NCBI GenBank assembly: GCA_036560705.1
Contig: DATBQR010000049.1
Span: forward strand, 1-27,116
Origin: RBG-16-66-20 sp036560705
GTDB taxonomy: Bacteria > Pseudomonadota > Gammaproteobacteria > Burkholderiales > SG8-39
Length of the DNA stretch: 27,116 nucleotides
Direction: 5' to 3'
Shown: positions 7,355 through 15,202 of the stretch, one piece after another
Position numbering within the stretch: the first letter of the stretch is position 1
Layout of the letters: every line of letters starts with the position of its first letter
The notes under the pieces: model-generated
What the model was told of the DNA's origin: nothing
The model's input: only the letters and a program-made list of their open reading frames with translations
The model's database searches: none
Position numbers and translations under genes: made by a program

Positions 7355-7891
7355 ATGTCGACTGTCTCGAGCGATGCCTCGGAGCGCGCAAGCCGCGTCC
7401 GGCTGATGCTGTTCGACGTCGACGGCGTCCTGACCGACGGCAAGCTCTGGTACGGACCCTCGGGCGAAGCGCTCAAGGCGTTCAGCGCGATCGACGGCCA
7501 CGGCATCAAGCTGCTGCTGCAGTCGGGCACCATCGTCGGCCTGCTCAGCGGCCGGAATTCCCCGGCGGTGGCGGTGCGCGCAGCCGAACTCGGGATCGCG
7601 CACGTGCTGCAGGGTATCGACGACAAGCTGGCCGCGTTCGACGCGCTGGCAGCGAAACTCGGCGTCCCGGCCATCGAGGCCGGCTTCATGGGTGATGAAC
7701 TGATCGATCTCCCGGTGCTGCGGCGCTGCGGTTTCGCCTGCGCGCCGCGCGAGGCGCCCGACCTTGTGCGCAGCCACGCGCATTACGTCGCGCACGCGCC
7801 GGCGGGCGGCGGCGCGGCCCGCGAGGTCTCTGAATTCCTGATGGGCGCGCAGGGCCGGCTGCAAGGCGCGCTCGCCCGCTACCTTACGTGA
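7355..7891 (+). CDS. kdsC: 3-deoxy-D-manno-octulosonate 8-phosphate phosphatase
   Basis: Encodes 178 residues, typical for the C0-type HAD phosphatase KdsC, which removes phosphate from Kdo-8-phosphate in the cytoplasm as a tetramer. HAD motif I is DVDGVLTDG with nucleophile Asp21 and acid Asp23, motif II is LSGRNS (64-69), and motif III/IV is GDELID (113-118). The last has Glu where many homologues have Asp (GDDxxD); both acidic residues can serve Mg2+ binding, so activity is likely kept. The gene lies four bases after kdsD and four bases before lptC. The start is the ATG at 7355; family members vary in their N-terminal extension, so a slightly later start is not excluded. Confidence 0.95.
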   Translation: MSTVSSDASERASRVRLMLFDVDGVLTDGKLWYGPSGEALKAFSAIDGHGIKLLLQSGTIVGLLSGRNSPAVAVRAAELGIAHVLQGIDDKLAAFDALAAKLGVPAIEAGFMGDELIDLPVLRRCGFACAPREAPDLVRSHAHYVAHAPAGGGAAREVSEFLMGAQGRLQGALARYLT

Positions 7892-7895
7892 CCCC

Positions 7896-8486
7896 ATGAG
7901 GCTGTCCACCACCCGGATGTTCCCGCTGGTGCTGATGGTGGCGCTGGCAGGGCTGACCTTCTGGCTGGAACGCACGGTGCGCGAGGAAGAGACCCTGCAC
8001 CCGTCACTGCGCCGCCACGACCCGGACTACATCATCGACCAGCTCGTGCATACACGCTTCAACGCGCAAGGCGCGGTCGAATCCACGCTCGTAGCGGCGA
8101 AAATGATACATTACCCGGACGACGACACGACCGATCTGGTCGCGCCGCGCATGGTGCAGACGAAACCGAACGAGCCGCGCATGACCGTGACGGCGGATCG
8201 CGGCGCGCTGTCGCAGGACGGCGAGGAAATATTCCTGTATGGCAACGTGCTGGTGGTGCGCGAAGGCGGGCCCGACCGATCCGAAACGCGCATGCGCACC
8301 AGCGTCATGCACGTGGTGCAGGCGCACTCCGTGCTGCAGACCGACCGCGATGTCGTGATTACGGAAGACGATCGGCAATTGTCCGGCCGCGGCATGGAGT
8401 ACCACAACGACTCGAAGGAACTGTTCCTGCGCGAACGGGTGCGCGGGCAATTCGAACCCAGGAAAAAGGCTGAGGCAGAACAGTGA
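7896..8486 (+). CDS. lptC: LPS export ABC transporter periplasmic protein LptC
   Basis: Encodes 196 residues. A single N-terminal membrane helix (about 8-23) anchors a periplasmic beta-jellyroll. The conserved pattern is visible: DYIIDQLVHTRFNAQG early on, then RMTVTADRGALSQDGEEIFLYGNV, and the final part with DRQLSGRGMEYHNDSKEL. LptC takes LPS from the LptB2FG complex and passes it to LptA. LptF and LptG are not in this window, as is usual in Proteobacteria. The gene sits four bases after kdsC, and its TGA overlaps the GTG start of lptA, so translation is coupled. Confidence 0.93.
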   Translation: MRLSTTRMFPLVLMVALAGLTFWLERTVREEETLHPSLRRHDPDYIIDQLVHTRFNAQGAVESTLVAAKMIHYPDDDTTDLVAPRMVQTKPNEPRMTVTADRGALSQDGEEIFLYGNVLVVREGGPDRSETRMRTSVMHVVQAHSVLQTDRDVVITEDDRQLSGRGMEYHNDSKELFLRERVRGQFEPRKKAEAEQ

Positions 8487-9034
8487 TTCGACCCAATAGC
8501 GCGCCCTTTGCCGCCGCCCTCGCGGCCGCGATCCTCGTACTGCCGGCTTTCCCGGCCCTGGCTGAAAAAGCCGACAAGGACAAGCCCACGCACATCGAAG
8601 CGAACCGCATGAGTTCGGACGACAACAAGCACCTGAGCATCTTCGAGGGCAGCGTGGTGCTCACCAAGGGAACCGTGGTGGTGCACGCGGACCGCATCGT
8701 GGTGTACCAGGACGCCGAGGGATTCCAGGTCTCCACCGCCACCGGCAAGCCGGTGCGCTTCCGCCAGAAGGGCGACCCCAAGGGCGACAAGGAAGGCGTC
8801 TGGACCGACGGCGAGGCGCTGAAGGCAGTCATCGACGACCGCAAGGAAAGCATCGAACTGTTCCAGCAGGCGCGCGTCACGCGGGACCAGGACGTGGTCA
8901 ACGGCGACTACATCTTCCTCGACCAGCGCACGGAGTTTTTCTCGGTGAACTCCGCGAAGGATGCCGCGCCCACCTCGCCCGAGGGCCGCGTGAAAGCGGT
9001 GATCCAGCCGAAGTCGAAATCCGAAACGAAATGA
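8483..9034 (+). CDS. lptA: LPS transport periplasmic protein LptA
   Basis: Encodes 183 residues starting at the GTG 8483, which overlaps the lptC stop (GTGA). A Sec signal peptide occupies residues 1-27, with cleavage likely after ALA before EKADK. The OstA/LptA domain follows, starting with THIEANRMSSDD and including the repeated beta-strand pattern FEGSVVLTKGTVVVHADRI, and closing with GDYIFLDQRTEFFSV. The C-terminal tail is basic (VIQPKSKSETK). LptA forms the periplasmic bridge carrying LPS to LptD. It overlaps lptB by four bases (ATGA). Confidence 0.93.
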   Translation: MIRPNSAPFAAALAAAILVLPAFPALAEKADKDKPTHIEANRMSSDDNKHLSIFEGSVVLTKGTVVVHADRIVVYQDAEGFQVSTATGKPVRFRQKGDPKGDKEGVWTDGEALKAVIDDRKESIELFQQARVTRDQDVVNGDYIFLDQRTEFFSVNSAKDAAPTSPEGRVKAVIQPKSKSETK

Positions 9035-9753
9035 GCGTCCTGCGCGCGGACAGCCTGCGCAAGCGCTTCAGTTCGCGCACCGTCGTCGAGGGCGTCTCGC
9101 TGGATGTCGCCAGCGGCGAAGTCGTCGGGCTGCTCGGGCCGAACGGCGCCGGCAAGACCACCTGCTTCTACATGATCGTCGGCCTGGTCCCCGCGGATGC
9201 GGGCAGCATTCACCTCGACGGCCGCGACCTGACCCAGCTGCCCATCCACCGCCGGGCGCGGCTCGGCATCTCCTACCTGCCGCAGGAAAACTCGGTGTTC
9301 CGCAAGCTCTCGGTGGAGGAGAACGTGCAGGCGGTGCTCGAACTGCAGGGCCTGCCGGCGGAGGACATCCAGCCGCGCCTCGCGGAGCTGCTGGGCGAAT
9401 TGAACATATCTCACCTGCGCAAGCACACCGCGCTCTCGCTCTCGGGTGGCGAGCGCCGGCGCCTCGAGATCGCCCGCGCGCTGGGCACCAAGCCCGCTTT
9501 CATCCTGCTCGACGAACCCTTCGCCGGGGTCGACCCGATCGCAGTGCTCGACATCCAGCGCATCGTCGGCTACCTCAAGGCGCGCGGCATCGGCGTGCTG
9601 ATCACCGACCACAACGTGCGCGAGACGCTCGGCATCTGCGACCGCGCCTACATCATCAACGAGGGCGCGGTACTCGCCTACGGACGGCCGGACGAGATTG
9701 TCGACAACGACAACGTCCGCCGCGTCTACCTCGGCGAGAACTTCCGCATGTAG
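9031..9753 (+). CDS. lptB: LPS export ABC transporter ATP-binding protein LptB
   Basis: Encodes 240 residues, the family length. All ABC ATPase elements are intact: Walker A GPNGAGKTT (36-44), Q-loop around Gln85, signature LSGGERRR (137-144), Walker B FILLDEPF (157-164) and H-loop His194. The motif FAGVDPIAV after Walker B and the YLPQENSVFRKL stretch are typical of LptB rather than other ABC ATPases. A dimer of LptB on the cytoplasmic face powers LPS extraction by LptFG. ATGA overlap with lptA; rpoN follows after four bases. Confidence 0.96.
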   Translation: MSVLRADSLRKRFSSRTVVEGVSLDVASGEVVGLLGPNGAGKTTCFYMIVGLVPADAGSIHLDGRDLTQLPIHRRARLGISYLPQENSVFRKLSVEENVQAVLELQGLPAEDIQPRLAELLGELNISHLRKHTALSLSGGERRRLEIARALGTKPAFILLDEPFAGVDPIAVLDIQRIVGYLKARGIGVLITDHNVRETLGICDRAYIINEGAVLAYGRPDEIVDNDNVRRVYLGENFRM

Positions 9754-9757
9754 CCGC

Positions 9758-11203
9758 ATGAAGCCGACCATGCAGTTCCGGCTTTCGCAGCACCTGACGC
9801 TGACGCCGCAGCTGCAGCAATCGATCCGCCTGCTGCAGCTGTCGACCGTCGAGCTGAACCAGGAGATCGAGCGCCTGCTCATGGAAAACCCGATTCTCGA
9901 GCTCGAGGACGGGGAGAGCGACGCGGCAGCCACCGGCGCGGCCGGTGCTGCGGGCGCAGACCGCGAAGCGCCTTCCGGAACATCCGCGGACGAGAATACG
10001 GGCGGCAACCCGGAACGCAACGAGGAGCTTCCCGCCGACTTCGCCGCGCCCTGGCGCGGCACCGAGGACAACAGCGGCGACGACGACGGCGATCGCAGCC
10101 ATGCGGCGCCCGATCTCCCCACCCTGCGCGATCACCTGAACAGCGAGCTCGCGCTCACCAATCTCGGTGCGCGCGACCGCGCGCTCGTCGAACTGCTCAT
10201 CGACGCGCTTGACGAGGACGGCTATCTCACGCAGCCGCTGGAGGAGATCGCCGCGCTGATGTCGGCCGAGGCCGAGGTCAGCGTGGAGGAGCTCGCGATC
10301 GCGCTCAGGCACCTGCAGAATTTCGAGCCCGCCGGCGTCGGTGCGCGCACCCCCGGCGAGTGCCTGGCGCTGCAAATCCGCGCCTTGAAGGAGGAAGGCG
10401 CCGGCCCCTGCGCAGCCCTCGCGCTCGCGGTCTGCGAACAGCACCTCGAACTGCTCGCGAGCCGGGACTACGTGCGCCTGAAGAATGTCACCGGCGCCGA
10501 CGACGAGGCGCTGCGCGCGGCGCAGCTGCTGATCCGCGGCCTGAATCCGCGGCCCGGCGCCGCCTTCGCCAGGATCGAGACCCGCTACGTGGTGCCCGAC
10601 GTGGTGGTGCGCAAGGTGAAGGGCGTGTGGCGCGCCAGCCTGAACCAGGATGCGATGCCGCGCCTGCGGGTCAACCGCCTGTACGCGGAACTCGCCGCGC
10701 GGCCGCGCGGCAGCGGCGGCAACGCGCTCGCCTCTCAGCTGCAGGAGGCGCGCTGGCTGATCAAGAACGTGCTGCAGCGCTTCGACACCATCCTGCGGGT
10801 ATCCCAGGCGATCGTCGACCGGCAGCGCAATTTCCTCGAGCACGGCGAGGTCGCCATGCGGCCGATGGTGCTGCGCGAGATCGCCGACGTGCTCGGCGTG
10901 CACGAAAGCACGATTTCGCGCGTCACCACGCAGAAATACATGGCCACGCCGCGCGGCACCTTCGAGCTCAAGTACTTCTTCGGCAGCCACGTGGCGACCG
11001 ACACCGGGGGGGCGGCCTCCTCCACTGCGATCCGCGCCCTGATCAAGCAGCTGGTCGCCGCGGAGAATGCCCGCGCGCCGCTGTCGGATTCCCGCATCGC
11101 GCAGATCCTCGGCGAGCAGGGCATCGTGGTGGCGCGGCGCACGATCGCGAAATACCGGGAATCCCTGCAGATTCCGCCGGTGAGCCAGCGCAAGAGCCTG
11201 TAG
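9758..11203 (+). CDS. rpoN: RNA polymerase sigma-54 factor RpoN
   Basis: Encodes 481 residues from the ATG at 9758, four bases after lptB; the ATG at 9770 is a possible alternative. Region I is the Gln/Leu-rich activator-response domain (FRLSQHLTLTPQLQQSIRL onwards). Region II is acidic and low in complexity (about 50-125). The core-binding part follows, with the helix-turn-helix near residues 372-400 (LREIADVLGVHESTISRVT). The RpoN box is near 460 and reads ARRTIAKYRE, one conservative change from ARRTVAKYRE. The protein directs polymerase to -24/-12 promoters and needs AAA+ activators. Its position after lptB is conserved in beta- and gammaproteobacteria. A clear target promoter lies in the same window, in front of the prepilin gene. 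Confidence 0.97.
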   Translation: MKPTMQFRLSQHLTLTPQLQQSIRLLQLSTVELNQEIERLLMENPILELEDGESDAAATGAAGAAGADREAPSGTSADENTGGNPERNEELPADFAAPWRGTEDNSGDDDGDRSHAAPDLPTLRDHLNSELALTNLGARDRALVELLIDALDEDGYLTQPLEEIAALMSAEAEVSVEELAIALRHLQNFEPAGVGARTPGECLALQIRALKEEGAGPCAALALAVCEQHLELLASRDYVRLKNVTGADDEALRAAQLLIRGLNPRPGAAFARIETRYVVPDVVVRKVKGVWRASLNQDAMPRLRVNRLYAELAARPRGSGGNALASQLQEARWLIKNVLQRFDTILRVSQAIVDRQRNFLEHGEVAMRPMVLREIADVLGVHESTISRVTTQKYMATPRGTFELKYFFGSHVATDTGGAASSTAIRALIKQLVAAENARAPLSDSRIAQILGEQGIVVARRTIAKYRESLQIPPVSQRKSL

Positions 11204-11216
11204 GGTATTGGCGGGC

Positions 11217-11222
11217 TATAAT
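11217..11222 (+). promoter_or_regulatory. -10 element (TATAAT) upstream of ptsN
   Basis: A perfect TATAAT in the context GGGCTATAAT lies in the 52-base gap between rpoN and ptsN, 33 bases before the ptsN ATG. The same GGGCTATA start is seen before kdsD. The -35 region overlaps the end of rpoN and is weak. It would allow ptsN-hprK-rapZ to be transcribed separately from the lpt-rpoN part. Confidence 0.55.
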
Positions 11223-11255
11223 CCGCGCCCTCTGCGCCCTTCCGCGCACCTTCCC

Positions 11256-11741
11256 ATGAGCCTGGTCGCAAAGCTCCTCCCCCCCGCGAACGTCCTGCCG
11301 GATCTCGCCGCTTCGAGCAAGAAGCGGCTGTTCGAGCAGGTCGGATTGCTGTTCGAAAACCAGCACGGCGTCGCGCGGGGAACCGTGTTCGAAAGCCTGT
11401 TCGCCCGCGAGCGCCTGGGCTCGACCGGCCTCGGGCAGGGCGTGGCGATCCCGCACGGCCGCATCAAGGGCCTGAAGGACGCGCTCGGCGCCTTCGTCCG
11501 CCTGTCGCAGCCGGTGCCCTTCGACGCGCCCGACGGCAAGCCGGTGAATCTGGTGTTCGCGCTGCTGGTGCCCGAACACGCCACCGAAAAACATCTCGAG
11601 ATCCTCTCGGAGCTGGCGCAGATGTTCAGCGACCGCGCGCTGCGCGAAGCGATGGCGGCTGCCGCGGACGCGGCGGCACTGCATCAAATCATCTCTGCAT
11701 GGCAGCCGGATGCTTCAGGTAAACGTCGCGCAGCTGCATGA
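11256..11741 (+). CDS. ptsN: Nitrogen PTS EIIA component (EIIA-Ntr)
   Basis: Encodes 161 residues from the ATG at 11256. The frame is open to a TTG at 11208, but that would lie across the -10 element and adds non-conserved residues. The PTS EIIA type 2 domain covers nearly all of it. The phospho-accepting His67 sits in GVAIPHGRIKG, and PVNLVFALLVPEHATEKHLEIL near residues 95-120 is characteristic. It takes phosphate from NPr and regulates potassium, nitrogen and envelope functions by protein contacts rather than sugar import. In many betaproteobacteria hpf lies between rpoN and ptsN; here it is absent. The end overlaps hprK by 32 bases. Confidence 0.94.
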   Translation: MSLVAKLLPPANVLPDLAASSKKRLFEQVGLLFENQHGVARGTVFESLFARERLGSTGLGQGVAIPHGRIKGLKDALGAFVRLSQPVPFDAPDGKPVNLVFALLVPEHATEKHLEILSELAQMFSDRALREAMAAAADAAALHQIISAWQPDASGKRRAAA

Positions 11742-12624
11742 GGACAACCGCGAGGCGCTCTCGCTCGCCTGGATTGCCGGGCGCGAAGGGCGCACCGCGG
11801 TACGGCGCGAGTCGGCCGCGGCCGCGGCGCTGATCGGCCACCTCAACCTTACCCATCCCAACAGCGTGCAGGTCATCGGCGCCTACGAAGCAGGCACGAT
11901 CGCCGGGCTTGCCGAGCGGCTCTTCGCGCCGGCGCCCGCGGCCCTGATCTTCGCCGACGGCGTGACGCCGGCGCCGCAGCTGCTGGAAGGGGCGGAGCGC
12001 ACGCAAACCCCGCTCTTCACCTCTCCGCTGCCGGCGGCCCGCGTGATCGAAAAGCTGGCCAACTACCTCGCCAAGCGGCTTGCGGACACCGCGGAGCGCC
12101 ACGGCGTGCTGATGGACGTGCTCGGCGTAGGTGTGCTGATCACCGGGGATTCCGGCGTCGGCAAGAGCGAGCTCGCGCTGGAACTGATCAGCCGCGGCCA
12201 GGGCCTGGTGGCCGATGACGTGGTCGAGATCTCGCGCATCGCCGCGACCACGCTCGAGGGCCGCTGCCCGCCGCTGCTCAGGGATTTCCTCGAAGTGCGC
12301 GGCCTTGGCCTGATCAACATCCGCGCCATCTACGGCGAGACGGCGGTGCGGCCGAAAATGAAATTGAAACTGATCGTCCATCTCGAAAAACCCACCAAGG
12401 GCGGCGCGCGCGACACCACCGAGCGCCTGCCGCTGTCGGAGCTTGCCGAGGAAATCCTCGGCGTGACGGTGCGCAAGGTGGTGATCCCGGTCGCGGCCGG
12501 GCGCAACCTCGCCGTACTGCTGGAAGCGGCGGTGCGCAATTACATCCTGCAGCTGCGCGGCAAGGATTCGGCGGCGGAATTCCTCGCCCGGCAGAAGCAA
12601 GCCATGGATGGCGATGCTTCCTAG
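11710..12624 (+). CDS. hprK: HPr kinase/phosphorylase
   Basis: Encodes 304 residues, the family length. The N-terminal domain (1-130) begins MLQVNVAQLHEDNRE, the typical betaproteobacterial start, which supports ATG 11710 even though it lies 32 bases inside ptsN. The catalytic domain has the conserved His before the P-loop (AERHGVLMDVLGVGVLITG), Walker A GDSGVGKSE near 146-154, DDVVEI around 176-181 and the HprK signature EVRGLGLINI near 197-206. It phosphorylates or dephosphorylates a seryl residue of HPr/NPr. In Proteobacteria it usually accompanies ptsN and rapZ, as here, and is thought to be regulatory. No HPr or EI gene is in the window. Confidence 0.95.
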   Translation: MLQVNVAQLHEDNREALSLAWIAGREGRTAVRRESAAAAALIGHLNLTHPNSVQVIGAYEAGTIAGLAERLFAPAPAALIFADGVTPAPQLLEGAERTQTPLFTSPLPAARVIEKLANYLAKRLADTAERHGVLMDVLGVGVLITGDSGVGKSELALELISRGQGLVADDVVEISRIAATTLEGRCPPLLRDFLEVRGLGLINIRAIYGETAVRPKMKLKLIVHLEKPTKGGARDTTERLPLSELAEEILGVTVRKVVIPVAAGRNLAVLLEAAVRNYILQLRGKDSAAEFLARQKQAMDGDAS

Positions 12625-12644
12625 CGAAGGCGCAGGGGGGTACG

Positions 12645-12665
12645 GGGGGCGCGAATAGCGCCCCC
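12645..12665 (+). promoter_or_regulatory. Perfect 8-base hairpin just upstream of the rapZ start
   Basis: GGGGGCGC (12645-12652) pairs with GCGCCCCC (12658-12665) around the loop GAATA, ending nine bases before the rapZ GTG. There is no T-run, so it is not a standard terminator. No Shine-Dalgarno sequence lies between it and the start codon. It fills much of the 50-base hprK-rapZ gap. A role in translation control or mRNA processing is inference. Confidence 0.5.
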
Positions 12666-12674
12666 TGTTCCGTC

Positions 12675-13544
12675 GTGCAGCTGGTTCTCGTCAGCGGACT
12701 GTCCGGATCGGGCAAGAGCATCGCGCTGGACGTGCTCGAGGACAGCGGCTATTACTGCGTCGACAACCTGCCGGCCACGCTGCTGCTCGACGTCGTCAAA
12801 TTCCTCTACGACGGCGGCCATGGCCGCATCGCCGTCAGCGTGGACGCGCGCAGCGTGGCGCTGTCCTCGCTGCCGGAACATCTCGCCGCGCTGAAGGCGC
12901 TGGGCGCGGAATCCACGGTGTTGTTCCTGGAGGCGAGCGCCGACAGCCTGCTGCGCCGTTTCTCGGAAACGCGGCGCAGCCACCCCCTGGCAGGCGCCGG
13001 ACTTACGCAGGGACTCACGCTGAGCGAGGCCATCGAGCGCGAACGCTCGCTGCTCGCCGGCGTCTCGCAACTCGGGCACCGCATCGACACGAGCGGCCTG
13101 CAGCCCAAAGTACTGCGCAACTGGATCAAAGACCTGCTCGGCCTGGGCGAGGGCGCGCTGACGCTGCTGTTCGAGTCCTTCGCCTTTCGCGACGGTATTC
13201 CGCTGGATGCCGACTGGGTCGTGGACGCCCGCATGCTGCCCAACCCGCACTACGAGCCCGGACTCGCCCAACTCACCGGCCGCGATGCGCCGGTGATCGA
13301 ATACCTGGAGCGGCAGGAGAAGGTCGGTGCGTTCCTGGAGGATGTGCGCGCGTTCCTCGCGCGCTGGCTGCCCGACGTGCGCCGCGACAACCGCAACTAT
13401 GTCACCGTCGCCATCGGCTGCACCGGCGGGCGTCACCGCTCCGTTTATCTCGCAGAACGGCTTGCGCATGCGTTCCGCGCCGAGGCGCGGGTGCTGGTGC
13501 GCCATCGCGGGCTTGCCGCCGCTGCGACTGCGGCCGGCGAATGA
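12675..13544 (+). CDS. rapZ: RNase adapter protein RapZ (YvcJ-type GTP/ATPase)
   Basis: Encodes 289 residues with GTG start at 12675; the first residues MQLVLVSGLSGSGKS match the family N-terminus exactly, which fixes the start. Walker A is GLSGSGKS (8-15), followed by YYCVDNLP and the Walker B-like VSVDARS. The C-terminal half has LRNWIKDLLG, FESFAFRDGIP, VDARMLPNPHYEPGL and the signature IGCTGGRHRSVYLAE. In Escherichia coli RapZ binds the sRNAs GlmY/GlmZ and controls glucosamine-6-phosphate synthase; whether that applies in betaproteobacteria is unknown. The gene follows hprK after 50 bases with a strong hairpin in the gap, and overlaps the next gene by four bases (ATGA). Confidence 0.95.
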   Translation: MQLVLVSGLSGSGKSIALDVLEDSGYYCVDNLPATLLLDVVKFLYDGGHGRIAVSVDARSVALSSLPEHLAALKALGAESTVLFLEASADSLLRRFSETRRSHPLAGAGLTQGLTLSEAIERERSLLAGVSQLGHRIDTSGLQPKVLRNWIKDLLGLGEGALTLLFESFAFRDGIPLDADWVVDARMLPNPHYEPGLAQLTGRDAPVIEYLERQEKVGAFLEDVRAFLARWLPDVRRDNRNYVTVAIGCTGGRHRSVYLAERLAHAFRAEARVLVRHRGLAAAATAAGE

Positions 13545-14155
13545 CCGATCGGCGCGAGGACGTTCCGCTCTTTCCGCTCAACACCGTGCTGTTCCCGGGC
13601 GGCCTGCTGCCGCTGCGCGTGTTCGAGCAGCGCTACCTGGAAATGGCGAAGGGCTGCCTGCGCGACGAAACGCCTTTCGGCGTTTGCCTGATCCGCGAAG
13701 GCGCCGAGGTCGGTGCGCCGGCGACGCACGAGGAAGTAGGCTGCCTCGCGCGCATCGCGCAATGGGACATGCAGCAGCTGGGCCTCCTGCAGCTCGTCGC
13801 GCAGGGCGGGCGGCGCTTCCGCGTGATCGAAAAGCGGGTGCGGGCGGACGGCCTCATCCTCGCCGGGATCGAGCTGCTTGCCGAGGAAGCCGATACGCCG
13901 GTAGCGGAAAAATTCGGCGCTTGCAGGCAGCTGCTCGAACGCATCGTCGCCGAGCACGGCGAACGGCTGTTCGCCAGGCCGTTCCTGCTCGACTCGAGCG
14001 CCTGGGTAGCCGCGCGCCTCGCGGAAGTGCTGCCGCTGCCAGCCGTCACCCGGCAGGAACTGCTGGAACTCGACGGCGGCCCGCAGCGTCTCGAATTCCT
14101 GCAGCGCCTGCTGGCGGAGAGCGCGCTGGCGCCGAGGCGCTCAGACCAGTCCTGA
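13541..14155 (+). CDS. LON peptidase substrate-binding domain protein
   Basis: Encodes 204 residues consisting only of a LON N-terminal (substrate-binding) domain, with no AAA+ or protease part. The domain starts at once with VPLFPLNTVLFPGGLLPLRVFEQRYLEM and continues with ETPFGVCLIREG, GCLARIAQWD and GGRRFRVIEKRV, all typical. Its role is not defined; such proteins are assumed to bind unfolded or specific partners. It overlaps rapZ by four bases (ATGA), and its last 15 bases overlap the convergent mutY gene. No terminator is visible after it. Confidence 0.9.
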   Translation: MTDRREDVPLFPLNTVLFPGGLLPLRVFEQRYLEMAKGCLRDETPFGVCLIREGAEVGAPATHEEVGCLARIAQWDMQQLGLLQLVAQGGRRFRVIEKRVRADGLILAGIELLAEEADTPVAEKFGACRQLLERIVAEHGERLFARPFLLDSSAWVAARLAEVLPLPAVTRQELLELDGGPQRLEFLQRLLAESALAPRRSDQS

Positions 14156-15145
14156 GAGCAGCGTTCGCACCGGCGCAGGCACCGCCGCGCGCGCGGCCTC
14201 CTCCACGTCGATCCAGATCCGCCCCGGCGACTCCGCGCGCGGCAATATCTTCCGCACGATGCAGCGAACCGGCTGGATATCCAGCCGAAAATGCGTGAAG
14301 CCATGCTCGATCACCGGCATCTTTTGCGGCTTGGTGATCTCGACCGAAAAATTCTTCCGGCAAAAAGACCGGACCTCGTCCGGCGGACCTTCCGGAAAAA
14401 CCCACAATCCTCCCCAGACGCCGGCACCCGGCCGGCGTTCGAGCAGGACCGAGCCCTGGTGCAGCAGCACCAGCCAGGTCGAATGCCTGAGCGGCAGCGC
14501 TTTGCGCTTGCGCGGCGCCGGCAACTCGTCGACGCGATCCTCACGCAGCGCCACGCAATCGCCGGCAACCGGGCAGCGATCGCAAGCCGGATTGGCGCGC
14601 GTGCAGACAGTCGCACCGAGATCCATCAGGGCCTGCGTATAGGTTTCAATGTCGCGTGCGGGGACCAGGTCGTTCGCGAGCGCCCATTGTGCTTTCTCGC
14701 CTTCGACGCCGAAGCGGCGCGCCAGCACCCGCTTGACGTTGCCGTCCAGAATCGCGGCGCGCCGGCCGAAGGCGAATGCGGCGATCGCCGCCGCGGTTGA
14801 CGGGCCTACGCCCGGCAGCTCGAGGAGTTTCTCGGCGGTACCCGGAAAACCCCCCTGCCGGACGACTTCCTTCGCGGCGCGCAGCAGGTTGCGGCCGCGC
14901 GCGTAGTAGCCCAACCCGCTCCACAGCCTCAGCACCTCGTCCTCCGAGGCCGCAGCCAGCGCGGCAACGTCGGGGAAACGGGCGAGAAACCGCTCGTAGT
15001 ACGGGATCACCGCCGCCACCTGGGTCTGCTGCAGCATGATCTCCGACAGCCAGACGCGGTATGGGTCGCGCGTCGCCTGCCACGGCAGGCCGTGCCGGCC
15101 GTGGCGCCGCTGCCATCGAACGAGTTTTCGGGAAAATTCCGGCAT
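14141..15145 (-). CDS. mutY: A/G-specific adenine glycosylase MutY
   Basis: Encodes 334 residues from the ATG at 15145; the frame is open further upstream to 15391, but that part would run into the divergent permease gene and is not conserved. It removes adenine opposite 8-oxoguanine. The HhH-GPD domain carries Glu35 in SEIMLQQTQV, the hairpin LPGVGPSTAAAIAAFAFG (about 110-127) and catalytic Asp134 in LDGNVKRV. The 4Fe-4S cluster ligands are Cys181, 188, 191 and 197 with the canonical C-x6-C-x2-C-x5-C spacing. A NUDIX-like domain (about 220-334) for 8-oxoG recognition includes FTH at 283-285. It overlaps the LON-domain gene tail to tail and diverges from the ABC permease gene over 57 bases. 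Confidence 0.95.
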   Translation of the reverse strand: MPEFSRKLVRWQRRHGRHGLPWQATRDPYRVWLSEIMLQQTQVAAVIPYYERFLARFPDVAALAAASEDEVLRLWSGLGYYARGRNLLRAAKEVVRQGGFPGTAEKLLELPGVGPSTAAAIAAFAFGRRAAILDGNVKRVLARRFGVEGEKAQWALANDLVPARDIETYTQALMDLGATVCTRANPACDRCPVAGDCVALREDRVDELPAPRKRKALPLRHSTWLVLLHQGSVLLERRPGAGVWGGLWVFPEGPPDEVRSFCRKNFSVEITKPQKMPVIEHGFTHFRLDIQPVRCIVRKILPRAESPGRIWIDVEEAARAAVPAPVRTLLSGLV

Positions 15146-15202
15146 CGCAGGTGAGATTCGGCCGATTCTATGGCAAGGTTGGGGCCGCATCACTGTCTTC
15201 AC

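Noticed and set aside
7709..7726. KdsC motif GDELID as a sign of inactivation.
   Set aside because: Glu replaces Asp at one metal-binding position but both are acidic, and the nucleophile and acid Asp residues are intact.
6397..10990. Several minus-strand open frames over 400 codons opposite kdsD, lptA/lptB and rpoN.
   Set aside because: All lie opposite clearly identified genes and encode low-complexity Arg/His/Asp-rich strings with no recognisable domains.
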